Assembly: GCA_039720395.1 (NCBI GenBank) | Contig: CM077826.1 | Location: 23,516,430 to 23,580,429, forward strand | From: Liquidambar formosana | Taxonomy: Eukaryota > Streptophyta > Magnoliopsida > Saxifragales > Altingiaceae | DNA: 64,000 bases | Direction of reading: 5' to 3' | Part shown: positions 49,701 to 60,941 of the stretch, piece after piece | How the letters are laid out: each line of letters starts with the position of its first letter | Position numbering within the stretch: the first letter of the stretch is position 1 | Position numbers and translations under genes: made by a program | Notes under the pieces: generated by a model | Told to the model about the DNA's origin: nothing | Database searches by the model: none | Seen by the model: only the letters and a program-made list of their open reading frames with translations

Positions 49701-52700
49701 ACCAGAGAATAGTTGAAAAATGACTTATCGACAGTCAGTGACCATTGCCAAATCATTTTTAGCGAGGGTCATTGACCATTTTTAAATAATTAGTTAGACG
49801 GCTAAAAATGTCACTAAAAACACCTTTTGAAGATAAAATTTGGATTTAATTTTTATTATTTGTTCGCTTAATTTGTATACATCTCAAGCATCAAAGCTAT
49901 ATCTCCCAATTTGCATAATTAGTAAAATCTCATAACATTCAAACATATAAAATTCATCCATACGTATTTATATCCTCCTAAATGTATTATTTATTATTAT
50001 TTTTACATGCTCCCTTCGTTCCACAAAGATAGACAATTTTTTTTTTTTTGGTCCCAAAATGTTTGTCCGGTCACTTTGAAAAGTCAAATCATAATTTTTT
50101 AAAACTTTCTTATACTATCCATTGTCATTTCAATAATTACTTTCTACACAAAATGCAATACTAGGTAAGATAGGGTACGTTTGGAAAAATGGATTTAAAA
50201 ATTGACAAGTCAATGCAATGATGATTTTTTTTTTTAACTGTGTATTTGGTCGAACTTGACCTATCTTTGTGGGACGGAGGTAGTATGTAATATTATTGTA
50301 CATACTATTAGGTTAAAAAAAAACATTTTATTAGTCCTTTTATTTTTGTTATTAAAAATTGAAAACATATCAAAGTTTATTATGATGAGGCAATAATCTC
50401 ATTTGTCGCATTTACTAGATGAACAACTAATGAACCCTAAATCAAACTGGATTTATGGCAGATCTAATTAAGGAAAAACAGCAAGTTTAAGTTTAAATCA
50501 AACTAAATCTGTTCGTGAATAACTTCTCCAAACTGGCCTTGTGCAGTTGGTTTCAAACACTTTTTTACTAAATCCACATCCCTCACGCCTTATATAGTTA
50601 TTCTTAAACACTTTTTCTTACACAGGTTTCCTCGTGAAAGGGTGTGAACTTAGCATAAAGTGTGTGGCAATAGGCCCATCCTAATTTGGGTATACAAGCA
50701 CTAGAGACCACAGTTATCAGACCCGGGTGGGTCAATGGGTTCAACCGGTCATTACTAATTACTAATTATTTTAATTATATTAGACTTTGATTTGAATTTC
50801 ATGTGTTTAAGATCCACAAAACAATATAAGTTTGTCAATAATTAGACTTTGATTTGAATTTCACGTGTTTAATTCAAGCTTGTTCTACAAATTCAAAACT
50901 AGAAGCTTCAGAATTAAAAAGAATTCTGGCATGTTCGGCTTTTCATTGGACAAGATTCTTGGGAATCACAGTTCTTGCAAACATCTCAATATATTTTTCC
51001 ATCAACTATTTGTATCTCAATTAATCTTTTGTCATTAAAAGAAAAAGCACTTCGTATGTGGTTTTGAATTTGTGGTTCTCTGAAATCCATTTTCTTTGGT
51101 TAAAAAAAAAAACCAACCTGCAGTTTCTTAGAGAGAAAAATTTCAAACAAACTATTCCCCAAGTAAAGGTTGAGGATGGTGAGGAGGTCACTTATGAAGC
51201 AGCCACGGCCACATTGAGGAGGGCCGTCCATTACCTTTCAGCCTTGCAGGCCAGCGATGGCCATTGGCCTGCTGAAAACACTGGCCCATTGTTTTTCCTT
51301 CCTCCCTTGGTGAGTCTTCCTCATTACTTTCGTACCATAGGAAAACTTGTGATCGAAAGTGAATTTTTTTTCAATCAAATCAAACAATGAAATGTCATAA
51401 AGAAGTGAATTAACTGGAAAGGTTGCAATGGTTTGCCAAGTGTAATCTTTTTCACCAAACAAAATGCAGGTCATGTGCCTATACATTACGGGGCACCTTA
51501 ATACAGTATTCCCCGCAGAACATCGCAAAGAAATTCTTCGCTACCTTTATTGCCATCAGGTACATTTTTATTTTATTTTATTTTATTGCTTTTTGGGAAT
51601 CTAAATTCCTCGACAATGTAATGGGATTGGAGCTTTTCACTTTTTACATCACTTCCTTATTTGTGTGTCGCAGAACGAAGATGGTGGGTGGGGATTTCAC
51701 ATAGAGAGTCATAGCATGATGTTTTGTACAGCTCTCAGCTACATTGTAATGCGTATATTGGGAGAAGGACCCGATGGGGGCCAGGACAATGCGGTTGCAA
51801 GAGCCCGAAAATGGATCCTTGACCATGGTGGTGTGACATACATACCCTCATGGGGAAAGACTTGGCTTTCGGTATTGACCATTTCTAGTATAAACTCACT
51901 ATACTTATGCAGCGTTTGTTGATTACATTTTAAATAATGAGTTCCATTTTTATTTATTTGTATGTTTTTGGTAGATACTCGGTGTAATTGAATGGTCAGG
52001 AAGCAACCCCATGCCCCCAGAGTTCTGGCTTTTTCCCACCTTCCTTCCCATGCATCCAGGTTTGCATTTTATCTAATGCAGTGCTTGGAATTGGTTAGTT
52101 TCATGTTTAAAATTAGAACGTTCTACGTTCACTCGAAGTAAACTTGGGTTGAGATAATGAACAAAGCTGATCAAACCTCAGCCCATAATGTTACCAGATT
52201 GAGGCCTCTGTTATGAACAGAGGTTCTGAGTTACGCTCTTGCTACTTGAAAATGCTAGAAACTTATATAGTAAATTTTTTTTTTCTTTTTGTCATCATCC
52301 GATCCCAACCTTTTTTATTTTAAGAGAATCAAAATTGATAATTATATAGTAATTAGGCTTATAGCTTTTCCCTTATAATGTTTATTCCTGTAAATCCAGC
52401 AAAAATGTGGTGCTACTGTAGGATGACTTACATGCCAATGTCATATTTATATGGGAAAAGGTTTGTTGGGCCAATCAGGCCGCTCATCCAAGAATTGAGA
52501 CAAGAACTTCATACTCAACCTTACCATGAAATTAATTGGAGGAAAGCACGCCATTTGTGTGCAAAGGTAAGTTCACCTTGATTTGATCTTAGCACCTATA
52601 AGTAAATATGCACCCCATCGCAATGTTTCGATGGTCTTGAATATTTCTACACATAAACGTAAATGCTTATGCAAAATTGTTACGGCAGGAGGATCTCTAC

Positions 52701-55630
52701 TATCCCCATCCCTTAATACAAGATTTGCTCTGGGATAGTCTTTACATATGCACTGAGCCCCTTCTTACTCGCTGGCCCTTAAACAAGTTGATCAGAGAAA
52801 GGGCTCTTCAAACAACAATGAAACATATTCATTACGAAGATGAGAACAGCCGATATATCACCATTGGATGTGTGGAAAAGGTACTGAAATTTGTATTAAG
52901 AAAAAGGATATAGCACAATTTAATCGATAGTGTCTGTTCAAGATACACATGAGATGCTTATATGTCGCTTAATTTGGGCAGCCGTTATGTATGCTTTCTT
53001 GCTGGGTTGAAGACCCGAACGGGGACTATTTCAAGAAACACCTTGCTAGGATCCCTGATTATCTATGGATTGCAGAAGATGGAATGAAGATGCAGGTAAG
53101 AATTAATGTCCAATCACTATATTCTCCAAAGCAATTCAAGAGTTAAACGATGTCCATTCAATTTTGTTTTCAAGAGTTCTATTTAACTTTGATGAAGTAA
53201 GAATTTATGTATTCCTAAGTTATGAGTGTCTGATAAGGATTGGATTTATGGTTGATTTATGCATTTAGCCTTATACGCAAGCTTAAGGTTTGGTTTTGAT
53301 ATGCAGAGTTTCGGCAGTCAGTCATGGGATGCTGGTTTAGCCATTCAAGCATTGGTTGCAAGTAATCTTGCTGATGAAATCGGATCTACACTCAAGAAAG
53401 GGCACGATTTCATAAAGAAGTCTCAGGTTTCGTCTTATATTCCAGAAAGCAATATCTTGTATTGATCAACCATCAACTCTATGTTTTTAGGCCTAATTAC
53501 TCCATGCCTCATGCAATTTTGAAGGTCAAGGAGAATCCTTCTGGTGATTTTAAAAGCATGCATCGCCATATTTCTAAAGGATCATGGACTTTCTCTGATC
53601 AAGATCAGGGATGGCAAGTTTCTGATTGCACCGCAGAAAATTTTAAGGTGAGTAATTTTGTTTTAAAAACTTCAATAGAAGTCAGGAGTTGCATTTTAAC
53701 CTACAGAGCACATGGTTTCTCATCAAAATCTCCTCTCTGTTGTAGTGCTGTCTCCTTTTATCAATGATGTCACCAGAAATTGTTGGTGAGAAAATGGAAG
53801 CTGAGAGCCTCTATGATTCTGTCAATATCCTGTTTTCCCTACAGGTATGAAGTGCTTTTTTATTGAGGGGTAAAAAAATTCTTATTCATCGAGTAAACTT
53901 AATTGTTCATCAGCATAAGCTCTCTATAATAGGCTTCATTTTATATGAACTGTTACAGCATAAAAATGGAGGTTTAGCTGCTTGGGAGCCATCAGGAGCT
54001 CAGGAATGGTTGGAGGTAATTACTTCACCATATTGAATACTTAAAATACTTTTGGATTTTTTATTTTTGGTCTAGATTCTTCCTTTGTTATCATGTATCA
54101 ATGAAAATTCTTTCTTTTATTTTTTATTTTCCCTACAGGTGCTCAATCCCACAGAATTTTTTGAAGGCATCGTCGTTGAGCATGAGTAAAATTCTTTCAC
54201 CTTTACCCTTCTTCGTTACTCTTCATATCTTAAATTCCTAAAGACTAATATAATAGAGATCCAGGTATGTTGAGTGCACCGCATCGGCAATCCAGAGTCT
54301 AGTTTTGTTTAAGAAATTATATCCTGGACACAGGACCAAAGAGATAGAAAATTCTATCAGAAGAGCGGTACAATTCATAGAAGACTTACAAAAGCCCGAT
54401 GGCTCATGGTAAGTTTCTTCACTACATGTAATATTTGTAAAAGGCATTTGCTATTTTTCTTTACCTTATGTTTGGTTCCTGGATTTTATTAGGGAAAATG
54501 TATAAAAAAAAAAAAAAAATGTAATGGATTCTACTTTTCCTTGTTTGGTTGTAAAAGAGAATTGGAAGGAAAAAAAATGAAGAGAGAAAAGTGTAGGGAA
54601 AAACTTAAATTTTTCATCTTATTTTCGTGACTTTTTCTTGCCTTCCCCCCTTTTCCCCTTCCCTTTTCTTTCCTTAGATTCTGGGAACCAAACATTGTAA
54701 AAATTTCAGTAAAAATTTCATTTACATGATAAGACAATTTACACAGGTATGGAAATTGGGGAATTTGTTATGTATATGGTACATGGTTTGCACTTGGAGG
54801 ATTAGAGGCTGCTGGCAAGTCTTACAACAATTCTGTAACCGTGCGGAAAGGTGTTACCTTTCTGCTCAAAACCCAGCAGAATGATGGTGGGTGGGGAGAA
54901 AGTTACCTTTCATGCCCAAACAAGGTAATATGCTTATATAAATTGTGTTAACTCTCTCTCTCTCTCTCTCATAGCCGGTGAATTATCCTTATGCTACGTG
55001 AAACAGGAATATGTACCTCTTGAAGGAGACCGGTCAAATTTAGTTTGCACAGCGTGGGGTCTGATGGGTTTGATTCATGGTGGGCAGGTGAGTTTATAGT
55101 GTGAAGATCAAACTCTTCAACTTGTTTCCTATATTGTAAATAGGGGAAAAAGAAGAAGAAATTCAATCATATACATTCTTTTAACATGCAAGCTTTACAA
55201 AGAATTCTCAATGTCGAGTACCCTTTGTACTAGGGGGAGAGAGACCCAACACCTCTTCACCGGGCAGCAAGGTTGTTGATTAATTCTCAATTGGAGAATG
55301 GCGATTTTCCTCAACAGGTAATTAATTGATTTGAAGAGGGCTTTGCAATTTCATTTTAAAACCAACAAAAAAAAAAAAAAAAAAAAATTTACTTCAAAAT
55401 CAAATTTCATTGCATATTAAAACTCTTACGCACTTTAAGATGGCATTGATAGAATAGGCTCTTTTGTTTTCATTGTTGTCTAATCATTGTTACGTTATTT
55501 ATGGCAGGAACTCTCTGGAGCCTACTTGAAAAATTCAATGATGCACTATCCATTATACAGGAATTATTTCACGATCTGGGCTCTGGGTGAATATCGAAAG
55601 CGAGTCCCATTGCCTTCCAAAAGTATCTAA
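36407..55630 (+). CDS. Oxidosqualene cyclase, beta-amyrin synthase-like (18 coding exons)
   Basis: It cyclises 2,3-oxidosqualene to a triterpene alcohol at the ER membrane. Exons: 36407-36607, 51124-51309, 51470-51559, 51674-51871, 51975-52059, 52400-52566, 52689-52880, 52982-53095, 53307-53426, 53525-53647, 53746-53844, 53959-54015, 54139-54185, 54265-54408, 54747-54924, 55007-55087, 55234-55317, 55508-55630. The exons total 2289 nt (762 residues plus stop), with GT-AG introns and no frame breaks. Introns after exons 5, 13 and 14 are in phase 1, 2 and 2; the rest are in phase 0. The start MWRLKIAE is the usual plant OSC N-terminus. MWCYCR (256-261) is the motif linked to beta-amyrin synthases, where lupeol synthases have Leu for Trp. 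DCTAE (485-489) holds the catalytic Asp that protonates the epoxide. QW-type repeats include ASDGHW, NEDGGWG and NDGGWGES. The protein ends [12 protein letters not shown]. The length is normal for the family. Alpha-/mixed-amyrin or friedelin-type products cannot be excluded. Intron 1 is 14.5 kb. Confidence 0.93.
38645..41142 (-). mobile_element. 3' LTR of the intron-1 Tat/Ogre-like element
   Basis: It runs from TGTGAACCCCGAAAAG to GGGTGTGACA on the + strand (2498 bp). By eye it is clearly diverged from its partner at 47134-49644, so the insertion is not recent. It includes the GAGTCGCCACCTTATTTTTTA block and CAAATTTGGACA near 39522. Confidence 0.85.
41143..41159 (-). other. Polypurine tract of the intron-1 element
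   Basis: The minus strand reads CACCAATGAGGGGTTTC immediately before the LTR. The same sequence (one difference) occurs at 49645-49661 beside the other LTR. Confidence 0.65.
41294..42485 (-). repeat. Degenerate minisatellite in the 3' untranslated region of the element
   Basis: About 1.2 kb of loosely tandem units of about 20-40 bp are built on GAGTATGGGTCAATACTC and variants. The unit is self-complementary at its ends (GAGTAT/ATACTC around GGGTCA). It lies near the 3' LTR in the element's own orientation. Tandem repeats in 3' untranslated regions of Tat/Ogre elements are known as a source of plant satellites. Confidence 0.75.
42486..44739 (-). other. Non-coding interior of the element
   Basis: This is pol-free sequence between gag and the 3' repeats. 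It has three copies of a motif near TTTGCCTAGG...TTTCAGGTTTTCAACCTAGC (42970-43010, 43027-43066, 43930-43965) and long T runs (43719-43757, 43843-43858, 44147-44157). No integrase, RT or RNase H motif was found on the minus strand. Confidence 0.6.
44740..46052 (-). pseudogene. Ty3/Gypsy gag relic of the Tat/Ogre-like element
   Basis: A 212-codon open frame (46052-45414) has a polar N-terminal half followed by [20 protein letters not shown] and HLRMYMRAM, the start of the Ty3/Gypsy gag core, then [12 protein letters not shown]. After a stop the same homology continues ([21 protein letters not shown], about 45390-45325; [20 protein letters not shown], about 45000-44940; YCDFH...[14 protein letters not shown], about 44880-44820) with several stops. 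This is the gag lineage of Tat/Ogre elements; the function of an intact copy is capsid formation. Confidence 0.8.
47110..47133 (-). other. Primer-binding site of the Tat/Ogre-like element
   Basis: The minus strand reads ATTTGGCGACTTCACTTGGG directly after the 5' LTR. The TGGCGACT... form is the type seen in Ogre/Tat elements, where it pairs with a tRNA (reported as tRNA-Arg). Confidence 0.7.
47134..49644 (-). mobile_element. 5' LTR of the intron-1 Tat/Ogre-like element
   Basis: 2511 bp, from TGTGAACCTTGAAAAG to GGGTATGATA on the + strand. It pairs with 38645-41142. It is followed on the right by polypurine-type sequence instead of a target duplication. Any promoter in it would read leftwards through the element, antisense to the cyclase. 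Confidence 0.8.
50006..50287. mobile_element. Stowaway-type MITE in intron 1
   Basis: 282 bp with terminal inverted repeats of about 27 bp: CATGCTCCCTTCGTTCCACA...AAAGATAG at the left and CTATCTTTGTGGGACGGAGG...TAGTATG at the right, flanked by TA on both sides (50004-50005, 50288-50289). The CTCCCT-CGT-CC type end and TA duplication are hallmarks of Tc1/mariner-derived Stowaway elements. Confidence 0.85.
51124..55630 (+). CDS. Coding exons 2-18 of the oxidosqualene cyclase
   Basis: This compact block of 17 exons has short introns (about 75-340 bp, the longest after exons 5 and 14). It encodes residues 68-762, including both catalytic-site motifs and the C-terminal barrel. The ATG at 51058 in the same frame as exon 2 lies in the intron and adds residues unlike any OSC; 51124 follows a clear CTGCAG acceptor. 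Confidence 0.93.
54468..54695. mobile_element. MITE-like inverted-repeat element in intron 14 of the cyclase
   Basis: 228 bp between ATGTTTGGTTCCTGGATTTT and its inverse AGATTCTGGGAACCAAACAT. It explains the larger size of intron 14. A related left end lies at 37258 in intron 1. No clear target duplication is seen, so the superfamily is open. Confidence 0.65.
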
Positions 55631-55649
55631 ACTCAAGTTGAAATTAAAT

Positions 55650-55655
55650 AATAAA
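55650..55655 (+). terminator. Poly(A) signal of the cyclase
   Basis: AATAAA lies 20 nt after the stop codon. Plant poly(A) signals are loose and usually 10-30 nt before cleavage, so this may be one of several; a T-rich stretch follows at about 55717-55732. Confidence 0.5.
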
Positions 55656-55992
55656 GATCGGTTTACTTATAGTGAGCTGATGAAAGCCCATATCGGCTTT
55701 TCTGTATTCCGTAAAGCTTTTTTTTTCTCTTTGTTCTATGGGCGCTGATGTATGTATACATGGATGTTTCCAAACGGTTCAGAGACCCTGAAATAGATGG
55801 GGCTATAGCTTTTATAAAGGTGAAATTCCATCATAGAATTTGTGAGAAATTTTCCTTTACTATTCCACTACTTTTTTCTCTAGCTATCGCTTGAATTAAT
55901 GTTGGATTTACAAGATCTAATAATCTATTAATTGCTGTCTAGAATGCATAATAATATAGATTAATTCGTATGTGGTAGTTTAGTAGTCCCTA

Positions 55993-56814
55993 GGGCTGGC
56001 AATTTGTGCCCAAACCCATGAACCGGCCCAAACCCGTCCAAGTTAAATGGGTGTGCATGGGTAATTTTATTAGTTGGGTTGTAAATGGGTACCCATAAGG
56101 AGCCCAACTAATAATTAGGTCTAATTGGGTTTACTTAAAAATTGTTGAGTGAGAAACAAACCTGATAGGATCTAAAAATGAAATGTTTAGCTGAAAATGA
56201 AATAAACACATTTACAACCCAATTAATAAAATTGGGTTGTAAATGAAATGAAAATGCCTTTTAATAAACATTTAATAATGAAATGAGAACATTTACCTGA
56301 AGGCTAGGGATCTGAAAATACCCTTCAAGTTTTCAATGTTTCTCTTTTGTTTTGTTTTGTTTTGTTTTTTTTTTTTTTGAATTTGGTATTTTTGGTAGAT
56401 TTGAAAATGAAATGCTATAGTAGTTGGATTTTTTTTTTCTTTTAAATCCGGGTCATGACCTAATTAAAATGGGTTTGGGTCAACCTTGAGATTTTATATT
56501 TTAGAGATCTAAAAATGAGTTGTTGTGGATAAAAGTAGCAAAAATAATGGACAAATGTTTTTTCTTTATTTTTTGGGTAGAAAAACAAAAAAATTATAAT
56601 GCAAATTCACCCAACATCAGAAGTAGAATCACGAGCCCAATTAACGTCTTAAACAGGTCAGCGGAGGTATGCAGGGTGGGTTGGGTTGGGTTTCTACTTG
56701 CAATAAGTGGGTTAGTTTGGGTTTTGCTTAAATGGGTTCTCATGTAAATGGGTTGGGTTGGGTTTGGGTGATATTATGACTAAACCCATTTAAACCCACC
56801 CAATTGCCAGGCCT
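55993..56814. mobile_element. hAT-like non-autonomous element with 8-bp target duplication
   Basis: AGTCCCTA occurs at 55985-55992 and 56815-56822. The ends are GGGCTGGCAATTTG and CAATTGCCAGGCCT, followed inwards by repeated AAACCCAT/ATGGGTTT motifs. The 8-bp duplication and GGCTGGCAAT ends fit hAT elements. No transposase is encoded. Confidence 0.8.
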
Positions 56815-56822
56815 AGTCCCTA

Positions 56823-57676
56823 TAGAAGCCAACTTAAGAAGAACATTATAATCTCTAATATATGAAAGAAAGGAGGGAAGAGACAAGATCTTCCTCTTCT
56901 TCCCAAATTCTCTAGAGCCTTTTGAGAATTATATGTTTCATAAAGAGAGAAGAGTCCTAGCCTTTATATAGAGTTAGAATCATAATAGAGTCCTTCCATC
57001 ATAGACTCAACTTGGAAACCATAGCCTACACAAATTCCACCACATTACATGACATGATCCCCCTCTATTAAGTTGCATAATAGCCCAACAAATCCTCACG
57101 GTCTTATTTGGCATGTTGGGCATCAGTGGCACTTCTATTTTGAGTCAGAAAATGCATATGTACCCATCAAAATACCCATAGTTCCATTCCCATCTAATGA
57201 GGTTGTTGGTGTGGCATGATCCATGTTAGCAAGTGACGTAGTGGAAAGTGTATGAAAGAAAAAGGGCACCGTCTTCTTAAAAATTACTTGAATCCATGAG
57301 CAATAGGGTGACGTACACTCTCGAATCCATAGCAAAAGAGAGTAAGACTCTAAAATATATTCTTATTATTGAAAAAGTTCAATTCTGCTGCCTATAACCT
57401 AATTTGCAGAAAATCTAGTTCTTACAAAACAAAAAAATAACAAAATAAGGAATTGCCAAAAATTACCAAAACTGGTAAATCCCCCCCCCCCCCTTTTTTT
57501 TTACTTTGTAACCTTTTTAAAGCTTTCATGAAACCTCCAAAACACTTGGAAACCTTCTAAAATTGACCCCAACTAATAGACTAACATATAAGGACTCAAC
57601 TTTGACTATTAAAACCCCAAAAACTACTACGAAAAAAAAAAAAAAGTGTAACAAAAAAAAAAAAAAACACTAAACT
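56823..57676. other. Decayed retrotransposon-like sequence, no gene
   Basis: A CTTTATATAGAG run near 56972 looks like an LTR TATA region. The minus strand near 57320-57270 faintly resembles the Copia protease neighbourhood (a W-I-..-S/T pattern), but the frame is broken. Poly-C/T (57481-57502), A runs and an AAAT microsatellite (57677-57702) follow. Confidence is low. Confidence 0.35.
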
Positions 57677-57699
57677 AAATAAATAAATAAATAAATAAA

Positions 57700-57929
57700 C
57701 ACTAAACCCAAAAAAGTGGCCCACAAGGATTGATAAAAAGGATTGGGTTTAAAAAAGAAAAAGAGAGTTGCCACCTTATTTTTTAAAGGAAACAAGGAAA
57801 ATCCTAAAAACACTTTGTTTTAAGAAAATAATTTGAATGACTCCATATTTTAAAAAGGAAAGGTAAAAACAGTCTTTTTGGAAACCAAAGAAAACTAAGG
57901 ATTCAAAGGCTAAGTTATGACATGGGAAG
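57700..57929 (+). mobile_element. Older Tat/Ogre-like LTR, left part
   Basis: Starting near AAAAGTGGCCCACAAGG it carries the family block GTTGCCACCTTATTTTTTAAAGG, then breaks after CATGGGAAG at 57929, where a younger LTR of the same family begins. It continues at 60942. The first bases of the LTR are eroded. Confidence 0.75.
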
Positions 57930-60900
57930 TGTGGACCCCCGAAAAGTGTGAGGCCCACATGGGGTAAAAAAGGGAGTCGCCACCTCATTTTTTAAAGGAA
58001 ACAAGGAAAACCCTAAAATGTCTTATTTTTCAAAACAAGTGACTCCATGTTTAAAAATGGAAAGGCAAAAAGTCTTTTGGAAACCAAAAATTGTGAATTC
58101 GGAGGCTAAGTTACGATATGGGAAGATTCTAGACAAAGCTTATAGGCACTCATATCGCCCTAAATGGTCTCTTAATTTAATTGGGCTAAAACAAAGTCTT
58201 AAACATGCAAGAATTAACAATTATCATCACAAGACAGCATGCATATCATCCATTCATTCATCTACATAAGCAAGCTAATAAAAGAGAAAAGAGATAAAAA
58301 GAGAAAGAAAAGAAAACCTAGGATACTTAGTATCCTAGGGCGGACTTGAACCTCAAGGTGAGCGCCTACGTATCATGTATGGAAATACATGAATCAAAGT
58401 CCACGTAGTTCGAATGGGAATAGGGTTATAATCTAATAAAGGCCTATGGTAAACCCTAAGTTTCCTTCCATAAATAAAAGAGTTTCCAAAGATAAAGTGA
58501 TTATCAAAGGATCTTTAGAAAATATGGTATTTCAATAAAGATAGAAACTTTTATTTGAAAAGGAATTTTTCTTAAAAGGAAACTTTACAATCTATCATAT
58601 CCCCATATTAGGAAATAACCCTAGGAGGGAGAAAAGAAAGTTTTAAGAAAGGAAAGGTGAATTAGGGCACCTTCAAACCCTATTTACCTTGAGCAAAAGT
58701 AACCTGTCCAAATAACCACCCTATTTCATAAGGTAATTACTTTATTTGCAAGATTTCATCTTGCAATAACCAAAATAATCACCCCACATTGGTGGGGTAA
58801 TTGCACCTGTTATATCCCACTTTCTATGGGTTTGTACCTATCAAGCACCTGCAATTTGCATGCAATATACACAAAAAATACCAACAAACCAAACCAGTTT
58901 CCAACCAAGCAATTATCATGCTAAAACATAGGCAATCACATGCTCGAAATATGACATCCATAACAATAAACAAATCTGGACAGAATTAAAATAAGGTCTA
59001 AAATTACCCATAGGTCATGTAGATAACACAAATCATGAACTAATAGAAACCCTAGTTTAGCTCTATATGCAATGACATGCAAAAAACCCTAAAATCCACT
59101 ACCATGAATGCAAAAAATCATAGTTATTCCATATGCAGTACATATACAGCAACTATGAAGAAAAACAAAAGAAAAACCCTAAACTACCATGCTATATGCA
59201 GCTTTCCTAAAACAAGGATGATAGAAACCCTAGAATCACAACTGTGCTTTAAACCACATAAGTAACTCTAAATCATGTAGAACCAATCATGAATGAGATT
59301 CTAATCATGCATATTAACTAACAAAAGTATCAACACATGATAAAAATGCAAGCTTGAACATGAAATTTAGCTATTCTAAGCAAAAACCCAATTTTTAGCA
59401 TAATAGAAACCCTAGAATTACAACCACGCATTAAATCAAATAAAACAACCCCCTAGCATGCAAAACTACTCATGAACAACATTATAATAATGCATATTAA
59501 CTAATAAAAGTATCAACACATGATAAAAATGCAAGCTTGAACATGAAATATAGCTATTCTAAGCAAAACCCTATTTCAGCACAATAGAAACCCTAGGATC
59601 ACAAACACACATAAAATCACATGGAATAACACTATGACATGCTTAACTAACAATGAATGAAATTCTTATCACATATATTAACTAATAGAAGTATCAACAT
59701 ATGATAAAAATCTAAACTTGAACATGAAATAATGCTATTCTAAGTAGAAACCCTAGTTTCAATAGAAAAGAGAGAGGTATACCTATGGTGGAGCCTATTT
59801 GTTGCTGTAGAACTCTCTTCTCTTCTTGTGAACAAGTTAAAAAGCTCTCCTTTAAGCCTCCAAGCAAAGCCCCAGTTCTCTTTGAAACTCTATCTCTCTA
59901 TCTCTCACTCAGAAATTAGGTTAAATGCCTTAAGGATGGCTGTAATTGCCTTTTAGTCCTTCCCTCTAGTGTTGAAGTATAGAAGGGTATTTATAGGGTT
60001 TGAGGGAAACGAATCAATGGTCGGGATCAAAACCCTAAATATTAATCCAAGGGTCCTTAGAGGCTCTCTTGGGGCTCAATTGGCTCAATTAGGGTTAAAA
60101 ATGAGGTGGAATGGCGGCTGGAGGCGGAGTAGTTTGAGAAAATAGGAAGGAGTCCTGCTTCAGCACATAAAAAAGGAAAGAGGCTCGAGTGACCACCTAG
60201 CCCTAGGTGGCTAGCAGCTTGGGCCTAGGCGTTGGGTAGTTACCTCTTGCCTATTCCGAGCTCTTTCAGCTTCCAAAATCGTTTTAGGGCCCAAATCAAC
60301 TTCGATTTTGACGAAACGAAAGCCAAAACTACCGTGTTTTGAAGGGGAATATGATTGGAGTCACTTTAGGGCAAAAATCCCTAGCCATGGCTGCATGGTT
60401 AGGTTTTACAAAAGCAGCTAACCGTTATGCACCACCGTCGCTAAGCTTAGGTATGCACACAGGGTCGCAACGAATGTCTTCCAATTCAAAATTCAACCTT
60501 CTAAAACACATTTGGGCATGGAATTAAGAGTAATTAAAGTCAAATGAGTGAGAATCAAGTGAAAACCATGAGCCGATGTGAGCTAACCTGAAGTGGGTCT
60601 CTTAACCAACCTAAACTATATTGAGCCATTTTAATCCTGAATCATCAATTCATCAAATTGAACCCATAAATACCTCAAATGCATCCATATGAATTCCAAT
60701 TGACAACTCGAAGATCATTTCAAGGTCAAATGGAAAGTTTGTGACCTAAAAGACGATTATGCCCCTCAAGTCGTGAAATTTCTTATTAACCATCAAGATC
60801 AACTCTAAATCGAACCAAAATTCATACACATCATCCTCAAGACCCTAGAAACTCAATGCAAAAGACTAGACTCAAAAAGGAAACAAAAAAGATACATGAA

Positions 60901-60941
60901 ATGATAAACACTAGATAAGGTGGCAAAAATAGGGTGTGACA
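57930..60941 (+). mobile_element. Solo Tat/Ogre-like LTR nested in an older one
   Basis: 3012 bp, from TGTGGACCCCCGAAAAG to GGGTGTGACA. GGAAG (57925-57929) and AGAAG (60942-60946) flank it as a target duplication with one difference. Removing it rejoins CATGGGAAG with GTTTTAGGC, matching the uninterrupted LTR at 23150-23162. Internally it repeats a unit near TAGAAACCCTAG...GATAAAAATG three times or more (59300-59760). Confidence 0.85.

Larger units (their letters stand above)
36608..51123 (+). other. Intron 1 of the cyclase, 14.5 kb, transposon-filled
   Basis: It starts GTATTT and ends CTGCAG. After a CT/TA microsatellite (36616-36662) come unrecognised sequence, a pair of imperfect direct repeats (about 37010-37080 and 37120-37190, sharing CACAATGCTTGA), a transposon-like end near 37258 (TGTTTGGTTCATGGATTTTA, resembling 54469) and a poly-A run (38609-38630). 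Then comes the Tat/Ogre-like composite (38645-49661), a Stowaway MITE (50006-50287) and a short 31-bp direct repeat (50780-50811 and 50841-50872). No host exon is evident inside. Confidence 0.85.

Noticed and set aside
51058..51390. ATG at 51058 as the start of the cyclase
   Set aside because: The sequence before 51124 does not resemble any OSC N-terminus, a good acceptor CTGCAG lies at 51118-51123, and the true N-terminal exon with MWRLKIAE is at 36407-36607 in matching phase.
55007..55087. Loss-of-function in the cyclase from His to Cys in NLVCTAW
   Set aside because: This position varies among OSCs as far as I recall and is not one of the catalytic residues; the rest of the protein is intact.
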